Source: Rhodoplanes serenus (GTDB lineage: Bacteria > Pseudomonadota > Alphaproteobacteria > Rhizobiales > Xanthobacteraceae). Taken from it: 64,000 nt of DNA. The position numbers were made by a program, and so were the translations under genes. Positions within the stretch are counted from its first letter, which is position 1, and each line of letters begins with the position of its first letter. Positions 39,383-48,608 of this stretch are shown here, piece after piece. The DNA lies in assembly GCA_945893145.1 (NCBI GenBank), contig CAMDDZ010000020.1, forward strand, positions 1-64,000, read 5' to 3'. Under the pieces are notes generated by a model, which searched no databases, was not told the DNA's origin, and saw only the letters and a program-made list of their open reading frames with translations.

Positions 39383-41764
39383 ATGGATCGCAAAGCGCAA
39401 CCAGGAGCGGCACCAAGAACAGGCGGACCTTACATCGGCCGGCCGATGCCGCGCTTCGAGGACCTGCGCCTGGTGCGCGGTGCGGGCCAGTATTCGGACG
39501 ATATTTCGGTGCCCGGTCAGGCTTACGCGGCCTTCGTGCGGTCGCCGCACGCCCACGCCATCATCGAGAGCATCGACACGACCGCCGCCGACAACATGCC
39601 GGGCGTGCTGGCGGTTCTCACCGGCGCCGATTACGTCGCCGAGGGGCTCAAAGGCGCGTTGCAGCGGGCCAATCCAGCCGGCGCAATCGATATCAAGATC
39701 CGCGCCTTCGCACCGGAAAAGCGCCTGGTGCTTGAAGAGCCGCAATATCCGCTGGCGCCTCATCGCGTGCGCTATCCGGGCGAAGCGGTCGCCATTGTGG
39801 TGGCAGACACGTTCCTGCATGCGCGCGACGCGGCGGAAGCGGTCGCGGTCGAATACGACGTGCTGCCGGCGGTGACCGATGTGCGCAAGGCCGATGGCGC
39901 TGAGCCGATCTGGCCAACCTCGTGTCCGGACAACATCGCGCTCGATCAGGACTTCGGCGACAGGGCCGCGGTCGCGGCGGCGTTTGCCGCCGCCAATCTT
40001 GTGGTCGAGCAGGCCTTCGTCAACCAGCGCATCGCCAATTGCCAGATGGAGCCGCGCTCGGGCGTTGCGTCCTACGACGCGGCGACGCAGTCCTACACCT
40101 TGATTTCCGGCAGCCAGGGCGTCCACGCGCCGCGCATGGTGCTGGCGGAAAGCTGGGGTCTGCCGCTTGAAAAAATCCGCTTCGTCTGCCCCGACGTCGG
40201 CGGCGGCTTCGGGCTGCGTAACAATCTTTACCCCGAACAAACCTCCATATTGTGGGCGGCCAAACGCGTCGGCCGGCCGGTGAAATGGACCAACGACCGC
40301 TCGGAATCCTTCCTCACCGACTACGCCGGCCGCGATCTGGTGACCAGGGCGCGGATCGCGCTGCGCCAGGACGGCAAGATCACGGCCTACGAGGTCGATC
40401 ATATCGGCACCTGCGGCGGACAGACCGTGACTTACGTGCCGTTGAGCAACGCCTATCGGGTCGCGACCACCACCTACGACATCCCGCTGATGCACATGCG
40501 CTGCCGCTCCATGATGACCAACACGGTGCCGACCGCGCCGTTTCGCGGCGCCGGTCGCCCGGAGGCAACGCTGGTGCTGGAGCGGCTCATTGATCTCGCG
40601 GCCGAGCGGCTCGGCATGGATCGGCTGCGCATCCGCCAGAAGAACGTCATTCCGAAAAAGAAACTGCCCTACCGCACCGCCAGCGGGCTGCTTTACGACA
40701 GCGGCGATTTCGCCGGCAACATGCAGCGCATGATCGAGGCGTCCGACTGGAAGGGCTTTCCGGCGCGCAAGCGCGACGCGAAGAAGCGCGGCAAGCTGCG
40801 CGGCATTGGCATCTCGAACTATCTGGAAACGCCGGTCGGTATTCCGCACGAGCGCGTCGAGGTCACGGTGCGCCCCGAAGGCAAGATCGCGCTTGCGGTC
40901 GGCACCCAATCGACCGGCCAGGGCCACGAAACCAGCTTTGCCCAGGTGATGGCGGACCTGCTCGGGGTGCATCCCGAGGACATCATTTTCATCGGCGGCG
41001 ACACCGCGAAGATTCCGTCCGGCAGCGGCACGCATTCCGACCGCTCGATGCGGCTTGGCGGCACGCTGATGTTCCAGGCCTCGGGCGAGGTGGTGGCGCA
41101 GGCCAAGGCGGCGGCGGCCAAAATGCTCGAAGTGCCCGAGCGCGACATCAACTTCACCGATGGCCTGTTCGTCACGCCGAACAGCAACCGGCGTCTCACC
41201 ATCTACGACGTGGCGCAGGCGGTCAGCGAAAATCCGGCGCTCGTGCCCGGCGGCAAGCTGGAGTCCAAGGCGACCTTCACAGGCCGCATCCCCGCCTATC
41301 CGACCGGCTGCGCGATCTGCGAGGTCGAGATCGACCCCGACACCGGCGCGATCCAGATCGTGCGCTACGGCTCGATCGACGACGCCGGACAAGCGATCAA
41401 TCCGCTCATTCTCCATGGCCAGGTGCACGGCGGCATCGTGCAGGGCGTCGGCCAGGCGCTGCTGGAGGACGTCCGCTATGACGACAGCGGCCAGGTGCTA
41501 ACCGGCAGCTACATGGATTACGGCATCCCCCGCGCCGAACACGTGCCGAGCTTCGACATCGCGCTGACCGAAGACCCGACCCACGGCAATCCGCTGCGGG
41601 TGAAGGGCGGTGGCGAAGCCGGTATCACGCCGGCGCTGGCCGTGGTGATGAATGCGATCATGGATGCGCTCAAGGACCACGGCGTCGAGCACATGGACAT
41701 GCCGGCAACGCCGCACCGCATCTGGAGCGCGATCCAAGCGGCCAAGCGCGCTGAGGCCCAATAA
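39383..41764 (+). CDS. Xanthine dehydrogenase-family molybdopterin-binding subunit (2)
   Basis: A 793-residue molybdenum hydroxylase large subunit, paralogous to the one at 16346. RPMPRFEDLRLVRGAGQYSDDI opens the a/b hammerhead; GGGFGLRNN near 272, APFRGAGRPEA near 384 and the catalytic Glu in KGGGEAGI near 742 are the MoCo motifs. The CoxL AYRCSFR loop is missing. No CoxM/CoxS-type partners adjoin it. It shares a 92-bp divergent region with a UbiD gene, so both could serve one aromatic pathway (inference). Confidence 0.92.
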   Translation: MDRKAQPGAAPRTGGPYIGRPMPRFEDLRLVRGAGQYSDDISVPGQAYAAFVRSPHAHAIIESIDTTAADNMPGVLAVLTGADYVAEGLKGALQRANPAGAIDIKIRAFAPEKRLVLEEPQYPLAPHRVRYPGEAVAIVVADTFLHARDAAEAVAVEYDVLPAVTDVRKADGAEPIWPTSCPDNIALDQDFGDRAAVAAAFAAANLVVEQAFVNQRIANCQMEPRSGVASYDAATQSYTLISGSQGVHAPRMVLAESWGLPLEKIRFVCPDVGGGFGLRNNLYPEQTSILWAAKRVGRPVKWTNDRSESFLTDYAGRDLVTRARIALRQDGKITAYEVDHIGTCGGQTVTYVPLSNAYRVATTTYDIPLMHMRCRSMMTNTVPTAPFRGAGRPEATLVLERLIDLAAERLGMDRLRIRQKNVIPKKKLPYRTASGLLYDSGDFAGNMQRMIEASDWKGFPARKRDAKKRGKLRGIGISNYLETPVGIPHERVEVTVRPEGKIALAVGTQSTGQGHETSFAQVMADLLGVHPEDIIFIGGDTAKIPSGSGTHSDRSMRLGGTLMFQASGEVVAQAKAAAAKMLEVPERDINFTDGLFVTPNSNRRLTIYDVAQAVSENPALVPGGKLESKATFTGRIPAYPTGCAICEVEIDPDTGAIQIVRYGSIDDAGQAINPLILHGQVHGGIVQGVGQALLEDVRYDDSGQVLTGSYMDYGIPRAEHVPSFDIALTEDPTHGNPLRVKGGGEAGITPALAVVMNAIMDALKDHGVEHMDMPATPHRIWSAIQAAKRAEAQ

Positions 41765-41847
41765 ACAGGCGGCGCGGACCACCTCTGCCTTGTGGATGTC
41801 CGGGACAACCGCTTTCCAGAACCAGCGAGAATCGCCAACCTTATGGG

Positions 41848-42645
41848 TTGACCGAAATTGTAAACGTGCGGGCTCTTTTGGGAGGCCTTGCCATTCCAGC
41901 CGTCGCGGCACAACGCACTGCCCCACAGGCGCCGGTTTCGCGCCTGGAGGTGATCGTTTGCCCGAATTGCGACAAGACCTATCAGGTCGACGCCAATTCG
42001 ATCGGCCGCAGCGGCCGCAGAGTCCGCTGCCAGCGCTGCGGCACCTATTGGTTCGATGTGACGGCGACGCGCGAGGACTATGAGGAACGCAGCAACCCAG
42101 TTCTCGCCATCGGGTTCGCGCACAAGCTCAAGCTCTACCTCAATGGCCTCCCCGAACAGGTGAAGCAGGATCCCGCGAAGACGACGCACGCCATCAAGCT
42201 ATTCCTGATGCGCCACGGGCCGGCCGACGGCGCGACCGGCCATGCCAATGGCATCCGGGTCGATCTCCAGCATTTCAGCAACACGCAGTTCCTCTGGGAT
42301 GCGGTGGCGAAGTCCACAAGCGCGGCGCATCCGGGCGAAGATTACAATCTGCTGTTCGTGGCCGAATCCGAAGATCATCCGCAGATCGACCGGATCGTGG
42401 AACGCGCCAACAAGCTTCCCATCGCACGCGCCGATGCCCGCATGATGTTTTTTCGGTCGAGCGATCAGCCGGAACTCGTGTATTTTTTCGACCGGCTGCA
42501 CGGTCTGGTCCAGCGGCATCGCAAAAGTCTGTTCGGCGACGTTTACATCCTGGCCGGGATGGATGTGGAGGCGCTCAACTATCGCGTCCGCAAGCTGACG
42601 CTCCGCCGGCCCGGATCGAACATCAATCCGTGGGAAGAGTTTTAG
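41848..42645 (+). CDS. MJ0042-type zinc-ribbon protein of unknown function
   Basis: Up to 265 residues. A four-cysteine zinc ribbon (Cys38, Cys41, Cys61, Cys64; CPNCDKTYQVD...RVRCQRCGTYWF) matches the MJ0042 family finger. About 200 residues follow with no recognised domain; the stretch has strands such as YNLLFVAESEDHP and VYFFDRLHGLVQRH and no membrane helix. The frame opens with TTG 41848; GTG 41866 or GTG 41950, just before the ribbon, are alternatives and none has a clear ribosome site, so the start is unsure. It is convergent with the DUF427 gene, 12 bp away. Confidence 0.7.
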   Translation: MTEIVNVRALLGGLAIPAVAAQRTAPQAPVSRLEVIVCPNCDKTYQVDANSIGRSGRRVRCQRCGTYWFDVTATREDYEERSNPVLAIGFAHKLKLYLNGLPEQVKQDPAKTTHAIKLFLMRHGPADGATGHANGIRVDLQHFSNTQFLWDAVAKSTSAAHPGEDYNLLFVAESEDHPQIDRIVERANKLPIARADARMMFFRSSDQPELVYFFDRLHGLVQRHRKSLFGDVYILAGMDVEALNYRVRKLTLRRPGSNINPWEEF

Positions 42646-42657
42646 GCCGGGCGGTTC

Positions 42658-42939
42658 TCACCCGACTTGAACGTCTTCCCAAAATCCCATGCGGTGATCG
42701 ATCGTGGCTTTCGAGGGCTTCGGCGCCTCGTAGGACCAGGCCGCGCGGGCATAGCGCTTGCCGTCCACCACCACGTCGTAGAACTGCACGCCGTGCGGGC
42801 ACTTCAGATCGGACGCGGTCTTCTCGGCCTTCTGCAGCCATTCCATGCGAACCGCCGAGCGCGGAAAATACTGATAGCCGCCGTTATCGACGATGTCGGG
42901 GCTATCAGCGATCACCTTGCCATCCACGATCGCTTTCAT
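42658..42939 (-). CDS. DUF427 domain-containing protein
   Basis: A 93-residue soluble protein, the usual length for DUF427. The fold markers are MKAIVDGKVIADS at the start, YQYFPRSAVRMEWL, and the CPHGVQFYDVVVDGKRYARAAWSYEAPK block ending MGFWEDVQV. The family fold is small beta; no reaction is established. GGAGAA precedes ATG 42939. It lies 53 bp after the MmgE/PrpD gene on the same strand and is probably the last gene of that long operon. Confidence 0.85.
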   Translation of the reverse strand: MKAIVDGKVIADSPDIVDNGGYQYFPRSAVRMEWLQKAEKTASDLKCPHGVQFYDVVVDGKRYARAAWSYEAPKPSKATIDHRMGFWEDVQVG

Positions 42940-42992
42940 GACCGGTTCTCCGATGCGGTTCGGTTTCAAATATGTACGAGCCGGCCCTCTGG

Positions 42993-44303
42993 CTAGCGCG
43001 GCTCGAAGGACTCGATCGCGGCAAGCGCTTCGCGCGGCTGAGTCAGAGCATCGAGGCCACGGACGAACATGCGATCGGCTAGGTCGCCATTCAACACCGC
43101 GGCGGTCACCCGGGCGAATTTCTCCTTGAGTCCGCCGCCGGCGAAGTGCGCATCCGGATCACCCGACACCTGCGTGACGCGTCGCTCGTGACGACCGGAC
43201 GCGGTAATGACGGCTACGTGCGCGGCCCAGGCCTTCGGATAACCCTCTGCCAAAAGACTCTCATCGGGGCGCACCTTTACACGCGCCATGAACGATTGCA
43301 GCGCAGGCGCAATCGCGCCTTGCGGCCCGCCGATGTCGTAGGCCGCATCCGGCGTCAGCGCCGCGACCGCCATCTGGTATTGCACGCTGGTGAGGTGCGA
43401 GAAACGGTCGCCGGCGGTGACCCCGTGGTCGATCATCTTCAGGTGTGGCGGCAACACGGCCGCTTCGATGCCGGTGATGGATTCGGCAACGACGCCCTCC
43501 TCGATGATCTCCTTCAGCGCCTGCGTCGCCGCCATGGTCTGTCGCGCTGCGCACCACGGCTTGAACGACGTCTGTATTAACGCGATACCGCCCAAACCGT
43601 CGCGCAGCAGCGTCAGGTTCGGCGTGATGCCGTAGACGTTCTTCAGAAAATCACCGTCGGCGAGCTTGAGGTCGGACGTAAAGCCGTCTTGCGCCGCGAC
43701 CGCTGCCTGCCAGCCGCGCGCCGCGGCCTGGCCGACCGCGAGCCAGCGCGCGGTGGTCGGCGCGGCGTGGTGGCCGGTGCCCGGCGTCAACATGATGAAG
43801 GCGTTGGCGAGCGCGTGCGCCGTCTGCTTCTGGTCGAGCCGCAGCAGCCGCGCCGCGACGGCGGCAACACCGAGCGGGGCGGCAAAATAGGTGGGCCAGA
43901 TGCCGCGGTAGAGCACGCTCGGCCCGTCGATCGCGGCGCCGAACCGGATCATCACCTCGTAGCCCGCGACCACCGCCGCCGTCATCTCTTCCAGTTCCAC
44001 GTCATCGAGCGTCGAACCGATGGTCAGCGCCGCCGGAATGACGATGGCGCCAGGCGTGATCATCGAGCCGAGATGGATGTCGTCCACCTCGCTCAGGCGG
44101 GTCAGCGCGCAATTGATCGCGATGCGGTCGGCGACCGGCGCGGCTGGCTTGCGTAACGCGATCAGCGCCCTGCCCTCACGGGTGCCGGTCGCGGCGAGCC
44201 AGGCGCCCATCGTGTCGGCAGCATGCAGCCGCGCCCACTCGCACATGACCTCATCCGGCCGATAGGTCGCGGCGAATTTGCCGAGTTGCTCTAGCGCGCT
44301 CAT
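42993..44303 (-). CDS. MmgE/PrpD family protein
   Basis: A 436-residue protein of the 2-methylcitrate dehydratase/immune-responsive gene 1 fold. Recognisable parts are ADTMGAWLAATGT, SEVDDIHLGSMITPGAIVIPAAL, AGYEVMIRFGAAIDG and FKPWCAARQTMAATQALKEI. PrpD proper dehydrates 2-methylcitrate, but transport-linked members such as this act on unknown carboxylates. ATG 44303 overlaps the permease stop, placing it in the hydantoinase/ABC operon. In-frame ATG 44318 is a less likely start. Confidence 0.88.
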   Translation of the reverse strand: MSALEQLGKFAATYRPDEVMCEWARLHAADTMGAWLAATGTREGRALIALRKPAAPVADRIAINCALTRLSEVDDIHLGSMITPGAIVIPAALTIGSTLDDVELEEMTAAVVAGYEVMIRFGAAIDGPSVLYRGIWPTYFAAPLGVAAVAARLLRLDQKQTAHALANAFIMLTPGTGHHAAPTTARWLAVGQAAARGWQAAVAAQDGFTSDLKLADGDFLKNVYGITPNLTLLRDGLGGIALIQTSFKPWCAARQTMAATQALKEIIEEGVVAESITGIEAAVLPPHLKMIDHGVTAGDRFSHLTSVQYQMAVAALTPDAAYDIGGPQGAIAPALQSFMARVKVRPDESLLAEGYPKAWAAHVAVITASGRHERRVTQVSGDPDAHFAGGGLKEKFARVTAAVLNGDLADRMFVRGLDALTQPREALAAIESFEPR

Positions 44304-45091
44304 CAATCCGTCCGCCAACGGCCGAAATACACCTCAGCACGCCGGACGATCTCGTTCAGCGCAATCGCCATGGCGGCCAGGATCGAAATCAGACCAAGCA
44401 GCTTGGTCGGGTCGAAGTTCTGCGTGAACATCGTGGTGAAATATCCGATGCCCGCGGTCGAGACGTAAAGCTCCGCCAGCAACACGCCGAGCAGCACGCC
44501 GGTCATGCCGAGCCGCATCCCGGAGAAGAAACTCGGAATCATGTGCGGAAAGATCACCCAGCGGAACAATTGCCAGCGGCTCGCGCCCATCGAGCGCGCC
44601 GCCGTCATCAGGATCGGCTTGATGTTCTGCACGCCGGCCACCGTGGTGACGATGATCGGAAAGATGCCGTGGCTGACCCCGAACGCGACCTTGGAGGCTG
44701 GCCCAATGCCGAAATAGAGGATGAACAGCGGCAGGATGGTGATTTGCGGCGTGCCATAGAGCAGCAGGATGATCGGCATGAAGCTGCGGTGCGAGAAGCG
44801 CGACAGCCCGACCGCAAGACCGACCACGAGTCCGATCACGACCGATATCGAGAACGCAACCGCAAGCTCCCAAAAGGTGATCCGCAGCGCTCCAGGCACG
44901 CCGCCGGTCTCGAACACCTCGTTCAGCGAGGTCAGCACCCGTGACGGCGGGCTCAAGAAGATCGGATCGACCCACCAGCGCGCCGCCGCCTCCCACAGCA
45001 AAAACAGCGCCGCGATCACCAGCAGCCGCGCCAGCCAAGCGCGGCGCAACATGAAAACGCGCAGATCGCGGAATGTCAGCGCCCCGTTCAT
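44303..45091 (-). CDS. ABC transporter permease (NitT/TauT type), second of pair
   Basis: A 262-residue six-helix permease. The EAA loop ARSMGASRWQLFRWVIFPHMIPSFFSGMRLG is almost a duplicate of the one in the upstream permease, as expected for a heterodimeric pair. ATG 45091 overlaps that gene's stop, and its own stop overlaps MmgE/PrpD (both ATGA). With the ATPase at 45852 it forms an importer fed by three binding proteins. Confidence 0.92.
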   Translation of the reverse strand: MNGALTFRDLRVFMLRRAWLARLLVIAALFLLWEAAARWWVDPIFLSPPSRVLTSLNEVFETGGVPGALRITFWELAVAFSISVVIGLVVGLAVGLSRFSHRSFMPIILLLYGTPQITILPLFILYFGIGPASKVAFGVSHGIFPIIVTTVAGVQNIKPILMTAARSMGASRWQLFRWVIFPHMIPSFFSGMRLGMTGVLLGVLLAELYVSTAGIGYFTTMFTQNFDPTKLLGLISILAAMAIALNEIVRRAEVYFGRWRTD

Positions 45092-45855
45092 TGGCGCTTG
45101 GCCCGCGCTTCGAGCGAGGTCACGATCATATTGAGAACGGCCGCGATCACCACCGCGAACGCGATGTAGGCGAACATCCGCGCGGTCTCCATCGCTTCGG
45201 CCAGATGCACGATCTTGTGGCCGAGCCCCGCCAGCGACGCGATGGTCTCGCTGCCCAGAATGGAGAGCAGCGCCACGGTGAAACCGATGCGCAGGCCGGT
45301 CAGGATCACGGGCAGCGCCGCCGGCAGCAGCACGTAGCGAAACATCTGGTAATTGGAGGCGCCCATGGAGCGCGCCGCAGTGATGAAAATCTTTTCGACG
45401 TAGCCGAAGCCCGCGATGGTGTTCAGCACGATCGGGAAGAAGCTGATGGTGGTGCCGATCGCAATCTTCGAAGCCGGCCCGAGCCCAAAGAACAGGATGT
45501 AGAGCGGCAGGAACAGAATGATCGGCACCGAATAGATGCCGGCGAGCAGCGGCTCGAACACCCGGATGGCGTATTGCGAGCGGCTGATGACGTAACCCAC
45601 GATCACCCCGCTGGTGCAGGAGAGGACGAAGGCGGTCGCCACCTCGGACAGCGTGATCGTGAGGTCCGGGATGTAATCGCCGCTGGCCAGCACATCCTTC
45701 AGCTCCTCCCACACCTTGACGGGATTGGGCAGCAAAAGGTGGCTGACGCCCCAGCGCGTGGTTCCGAAATACCACAGCGCAACGAGGACGACGACAAAGC
45801 CGGCTTGGACCGCGCGGCTTGCGAGCTTGTCCCGCCGGTCGCGGCGCGCGCTCAT
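45088..45855 (-). CDS. ABC transporter permease (NitT/TauT type), first of pair
   Basis: A 255-residue inner-membrane protein with six helices and the EAA loop ARSMGASNYQMFRYVLLPAALP near residue 170. Two different permease genes for one importer are less usual in the SsuC/TauC class, where homodimers are the rule; here they are fused into one translationally coupled series. ATG 45855 overlaps the ATPase stop. Confidence 0.92.
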   Translation of the reverse strand: MSARRDRRDKLASRAVQAGFVVVLVALWYFGTTRWGVSHLLLPNPVKVWEELKDVLASGDYIPDLTITLSEVATAFVLSCTSGVIVGYVISRSQYAIRVFEPLLAGIYSVPIILFLPLYILFFGLGPASKIAIGTTISFFPIVLNTIAGFGYVEKIFITAARSMGASNYQMFRYVLLPAALPVILTGLRIGFTVALLSILGSETIASLAGLGHKIVHLAEAMETARMFAYIAFAVVIAAVLNMIVTSLEARAKRQ

Positions 45856-46673
45856 GTCAGCGGCCCCGCCATCACGGTCTGCGCCACGGCCTTGCGGATT
45901 TCCTCATGCAGCAGGCCGTAGAGCGTATTGCGGAGCTGGCTGAACTTTTCCGTGGTGACGAAGCCCGGCTTGCGCGGATGCGGCTCGTCGATGCTGATGA
46001 TCTCCTTGATGCTGCCCGGCCGCGCCGAGAACACCGCCACGCGGTCGGCGAGAAACACCGCCTCGCCGAGCGAATGGGTGACGAACACGATGGTCTTATC
46101 GGTGCTCGACAGCAGCACCGAAAGGTCTTCGCCGAGGATCATGCGGGTCTGCTCGTCGAGCGCGCCGAACGGCTCGTCCATCAACAGAATTTCGGTTTCG
46201 AGGCTGAGCGCGCGCGCCAGCGCCGCCCGCTGCCGCATGCCGCCGGACAGCTGCGCCGGGTAATGCGCCATGAAGTCCTTGAGCCCGACCGCCTCCAGCG
46301 CCTTGCGCGCACGGTCCTCCTGTTCGGCCTTGGGCGCGCCTTGAAACATCATGCCGAGCTTGACGTTCTCGATCACGCTGCACCAGGGAAACAGCGCGTT
46401 CTCCTGGAACACGAACGCGATGTCGCGCGGCAGCGGCCCGCGCACCGGCTTGCTGCCGACCTCCACAGTGCCGGAGGTTGGCGCCAGTAGGCCGCCGATC
46501 ATGTTGAGCAGCGTGCTCTTGCCGCAGCCGCTCGGGCCGATCAGGCAAAGCAGCTCGCCACGCTGGATATCGAGCGAGGTTTTTTGCAGCGCGGTGACAT
46601 GAAAGGCATCGCCCGGCTCACCGAACTGGTGGGAGACGTCCTTGACGCGGATTGCGACATCGCCGGTGGTCAT
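45852..46673 (-). CDS. ABC transporter ATP-binding protein (NitT/TauT type)
   Basis: A 273-residue ATPase: Walker A GPSGCGKST, Q-loop FVFQENALFPWCSV, signature LSGGMRQRAALARAL, Walker B ILLMDEPFGALDE and switch VTHSLGEAV. The C-terminal tail (EPHPRKPGFVTTEKFSQLRNTLYGLLHEEIRKA) is typical of SsuB/TauB proteins. Its start overlaps the stop of the third binding-protein gene (ATGA). Confidence 0.95.
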   Translation of the reverse strand: MTTGDVAIRVKDVSHQFGEPGDAFHVTALQKTSLDIQRGELLCLIGPSGCGKSTLLNMIGGLLAPTSGTVEVGSKPVRGPLPRDIAFVFQENALFPWCSVIENVKLGMMFQGAPKAEQEDRARKALEAVGLKDFMAHYPAQLSGGMRQRAALARALSLETEILLMDEPFGALDEQTRMILGEDLSVLLSSTDKTIVFVTHSLGEAVFLADRVAVFSARPGSIKEIISIDEPHPRKPGFVTTEKFSQLRNTLYGLLHEEIRKAVAQTVMAGPLT

Positions 46674-47629
46674 TTCGGCAGATACGCTTCGGTGAGGAGC
46701 TGCGCCATGTCGGGCTTGCTCGGCAGCAGCTTGGTGTCGACGAACGAAGTCGCCAGCACATCGAGTGCCTTGGCCTGGAACTGCCCGGTCAGGCTGAAGA
46801 TCGGCATGGTGTCGTCATAGCCGAAGGTCGCGACCGCTTCCGAGACGCCGGTGCGCTTGGCCGCAATCTCGATAGCCTGTTTGCGGTTGTCGCGCATGAA
46901 ACGGATGGTCTCGAACCAACCGGCCAGGAACGCCTTGAGCGCGTCCGGATTGCCTTGGATCAGCTTGTTGCTCGCGTAGATGACGTGGACATGAAAGTCC
47001 TTCACGCGGTCGCCGAACTTCACCAGGACCCGCCCCGAGCCGTCCTCCACCAGCTTGTAAACTGTGACGCTGTCAGTGGTCACGCCATCGACCTGGTCGG
47101 TCTTCAGCGCGGCGACTTGCGCGTTCGCGGCGCCGAGCGGCGTGATCTTGATGCCGTCCGGACCCCAGCCCTGCTCGCGCGACAGCTGGAGCGTGAGCCA
47201 ATAGGTCAGCGAGCCCGCGGTCGAGACGCTGACCTTCTTGTCCTTGAGATCCGCGATGGTCTTGATCGGGCCGTCCTTGCGCACCACCAGCAGGATCGTG
47301 TTCGGCTGGTTCGCCATGGCGGCCACGGCCTTCATGGGCGCGCCCTTGACGATGGTCGCGAAGGCCGGCCCGCCACCCAACGCAATATCGATCCCGTCGG
47401 CGGTCAGCGCCTGCATCATCCGGGCGTCGCCGCCGAACGCGCTGATCTCGACGTCGAGCCCCTGCTTCTTATAGGCACCGATCTCAATGCCGATATCGGC
47501 CGGCACGAAGGCGAATTGATTGGGCTGTGCCTTGCCGACGCGAATCTTGGTCTGCGCATCGGCAGCGCCGCAAGCAAGCGCGAGGATGGCTGCAGCGAAT
47601 GCTAGGCTCGTTATTCGTGGTGTTTTCAT
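46670..47629 (-). CDS. ABC transporter substrate-binding protein (tandem paralogue 3)
   Basis: A 319-residue periplasmic receptor with a signal peptide ending ADA. The mature start TKIRVGKAQPNQFAFVPADIGIEIGAYKKQGLDVEISAFGGDARMMQAL and later VSTAGSLTYWL, HVHVIYASN and AFLAGWFETIRFMR are shared with paralogues 1 and 2 just upstream and with the gene at 55599. All are NMT1/THI5-like type II binding proteins. It is the last of three in tandem and couples to the ATPase gene. Confidence 0.9.
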   Translation of the reverse strand: MKTPRITSLAFAAAILALACGAADAQTKIRVGKAQPNQFAFVPADIGIEIGAYKKQGLDVEISAFGGDARMMQALTADGIDIALGGGPAFATIVKGAPMKAVAAMANQPNTILLVVRKDGPIKTIADLKDKKVSVSTAGSLTYWLTLQLSREQGWGPDGIKITPLGAANAQVAALKTDQVDGVTTDSVTVYKLVEDGSGRVLVKFGDRVKDFHVHVIYASNKLIQGNPDALKAFLAGWFETIRFMRDNRKQAIEIAAKRTGVSEAVATFGYDDTMPIFSLTGQFQAKALDVLATSFVDTKLLPSKPDMAQLLTEAYLPK

Positions 47630-47636
47630 TGCTGAG

Positions 47637-48587
47637 TTACTTCGGCAGAAACGCTTCGGTGTAGAGCTGCGACATATCGGGCTCGGCCGGCAAAAGCTTC
47701 AGTTCGACGTAAGACTTGGCCAACGTCGCCAGCGCCTTGGGCTCGAACTTGCCGGTGTCGGAGAATGTCGACATGCACTCGTCATAGGTGCGCGCAGTAA
47801 TCGCTGCGCTCTTGCTCGTCACCTCGGCCGCGATCTTCACTGTATCGGCTTTGTTTTTGCGCATGTACGCAATGGTTTCGAACCAACCTTTAAGGAAAGC
47901 GCCCACTAATTGAGGCTTGTCGGCGATGATCTGGTTGGTGGCGAAGATCACGTGCAGGTGGAAATCGGTGAGCTCGTTGAAGCGCACGATGATGCGCGCC
48001 TCGCCGCGCTCCTCGAGGTTGAGCGCATTGCCGATGTCGGTGGTCACGGCGTCGATATCGCCGCGCTTGAGCGCCGCGATCTGGCCCTGCATAGCGCCCA
48101 TCGGCTGAATCTGGATGCCGTTCGGGCCCCAGCCCTGGCGGTTTGAGGTGGTGCTGACGAGCCAATAGGTCAGCGAGCCCGCGGTCGAAACGCCGACCTT
48201 CTTGCCCTTGAGCTCGGCGGCGGACTTCGGCCCATCCGGCCGCGCCACGATCGCCATCAGCAGCGGCGGCCCCGCCATGGCGGCGACGCCCTTGATCGGC
48301 GCGCCCTTGACGATGAACGCCATGGCCGGCCCCGAGCCGATCAGAATGTCGAGCGAACCCGCAGCCGCAGCGGTCTGCATCCTGGCGTCGCCCGTAAATG
48401 CGATCGACTCCACGTCGAGGCCGTTCTTGGCGAAGATTCCGGTGCGGATGCCGATCTCGACCGGCGTGAACGTAAATGCCTCGGATACCGACTTGCCGAC
48501 GCGCAGCTTCTCTAGACCGTGCGCGGGCGCCATCGCGACAGTGCACAATGCGGCCAGCCCAAGCGACGTGCGTGCAAACGCTTTCAT
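47637..48587 (-). CDS. ABC transporter substrate-binding protein (tandem paralogue 2)
   Basis: A 316-residue periplasmic receptor: signal peptide ending AHG or nearby, then LEKLRVGKSVSEAFTFTPVEIGIRTGIFAKNGLDVESIAFTGDARMQ. VGVSTAGSLTYWL and HLHVIFATN are in the same positions as in paralogues 1 and 3. The ligand-pocket regions differ most after residue 100 (GPPLLMAIVARPDG against DPPLTFALVVRNDG), so ligands may differ. It lies 7 bp upstream of paralogue 3. Confidence 0.9.
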   Translation of the reverse strand: MKAFARTSLGLAALCTVAMAPAHGLEKLRVGKSVSEAFTFTPVEIGIRTGIFAKNGLDVESIAFTGDARMQTAAAAGSLDILIGSGPAMAFIVKGAPIKGVAAMAGPPLLMAIVARPDGPKSAAELKGKKVGVSTAGSLTYWLVSTTSNRQGWGPNGIQIQPMGAMQGQIAALKRGDIDAVTTDIGNALNLEERGEARIIVRFNELTDFHLHVIFATNQIIADKPQLVGAFLKGWFETIAYMRKNKADTVKIAAEVTSKSAAITARTYDECMSTFSDTGKFEPKALATLAKSYVELKLLPAEPDMSQLYTEAFLPK

Positions 48588-48608
48588 GGCGCGCCTCCAT
48601 TCATCTGC

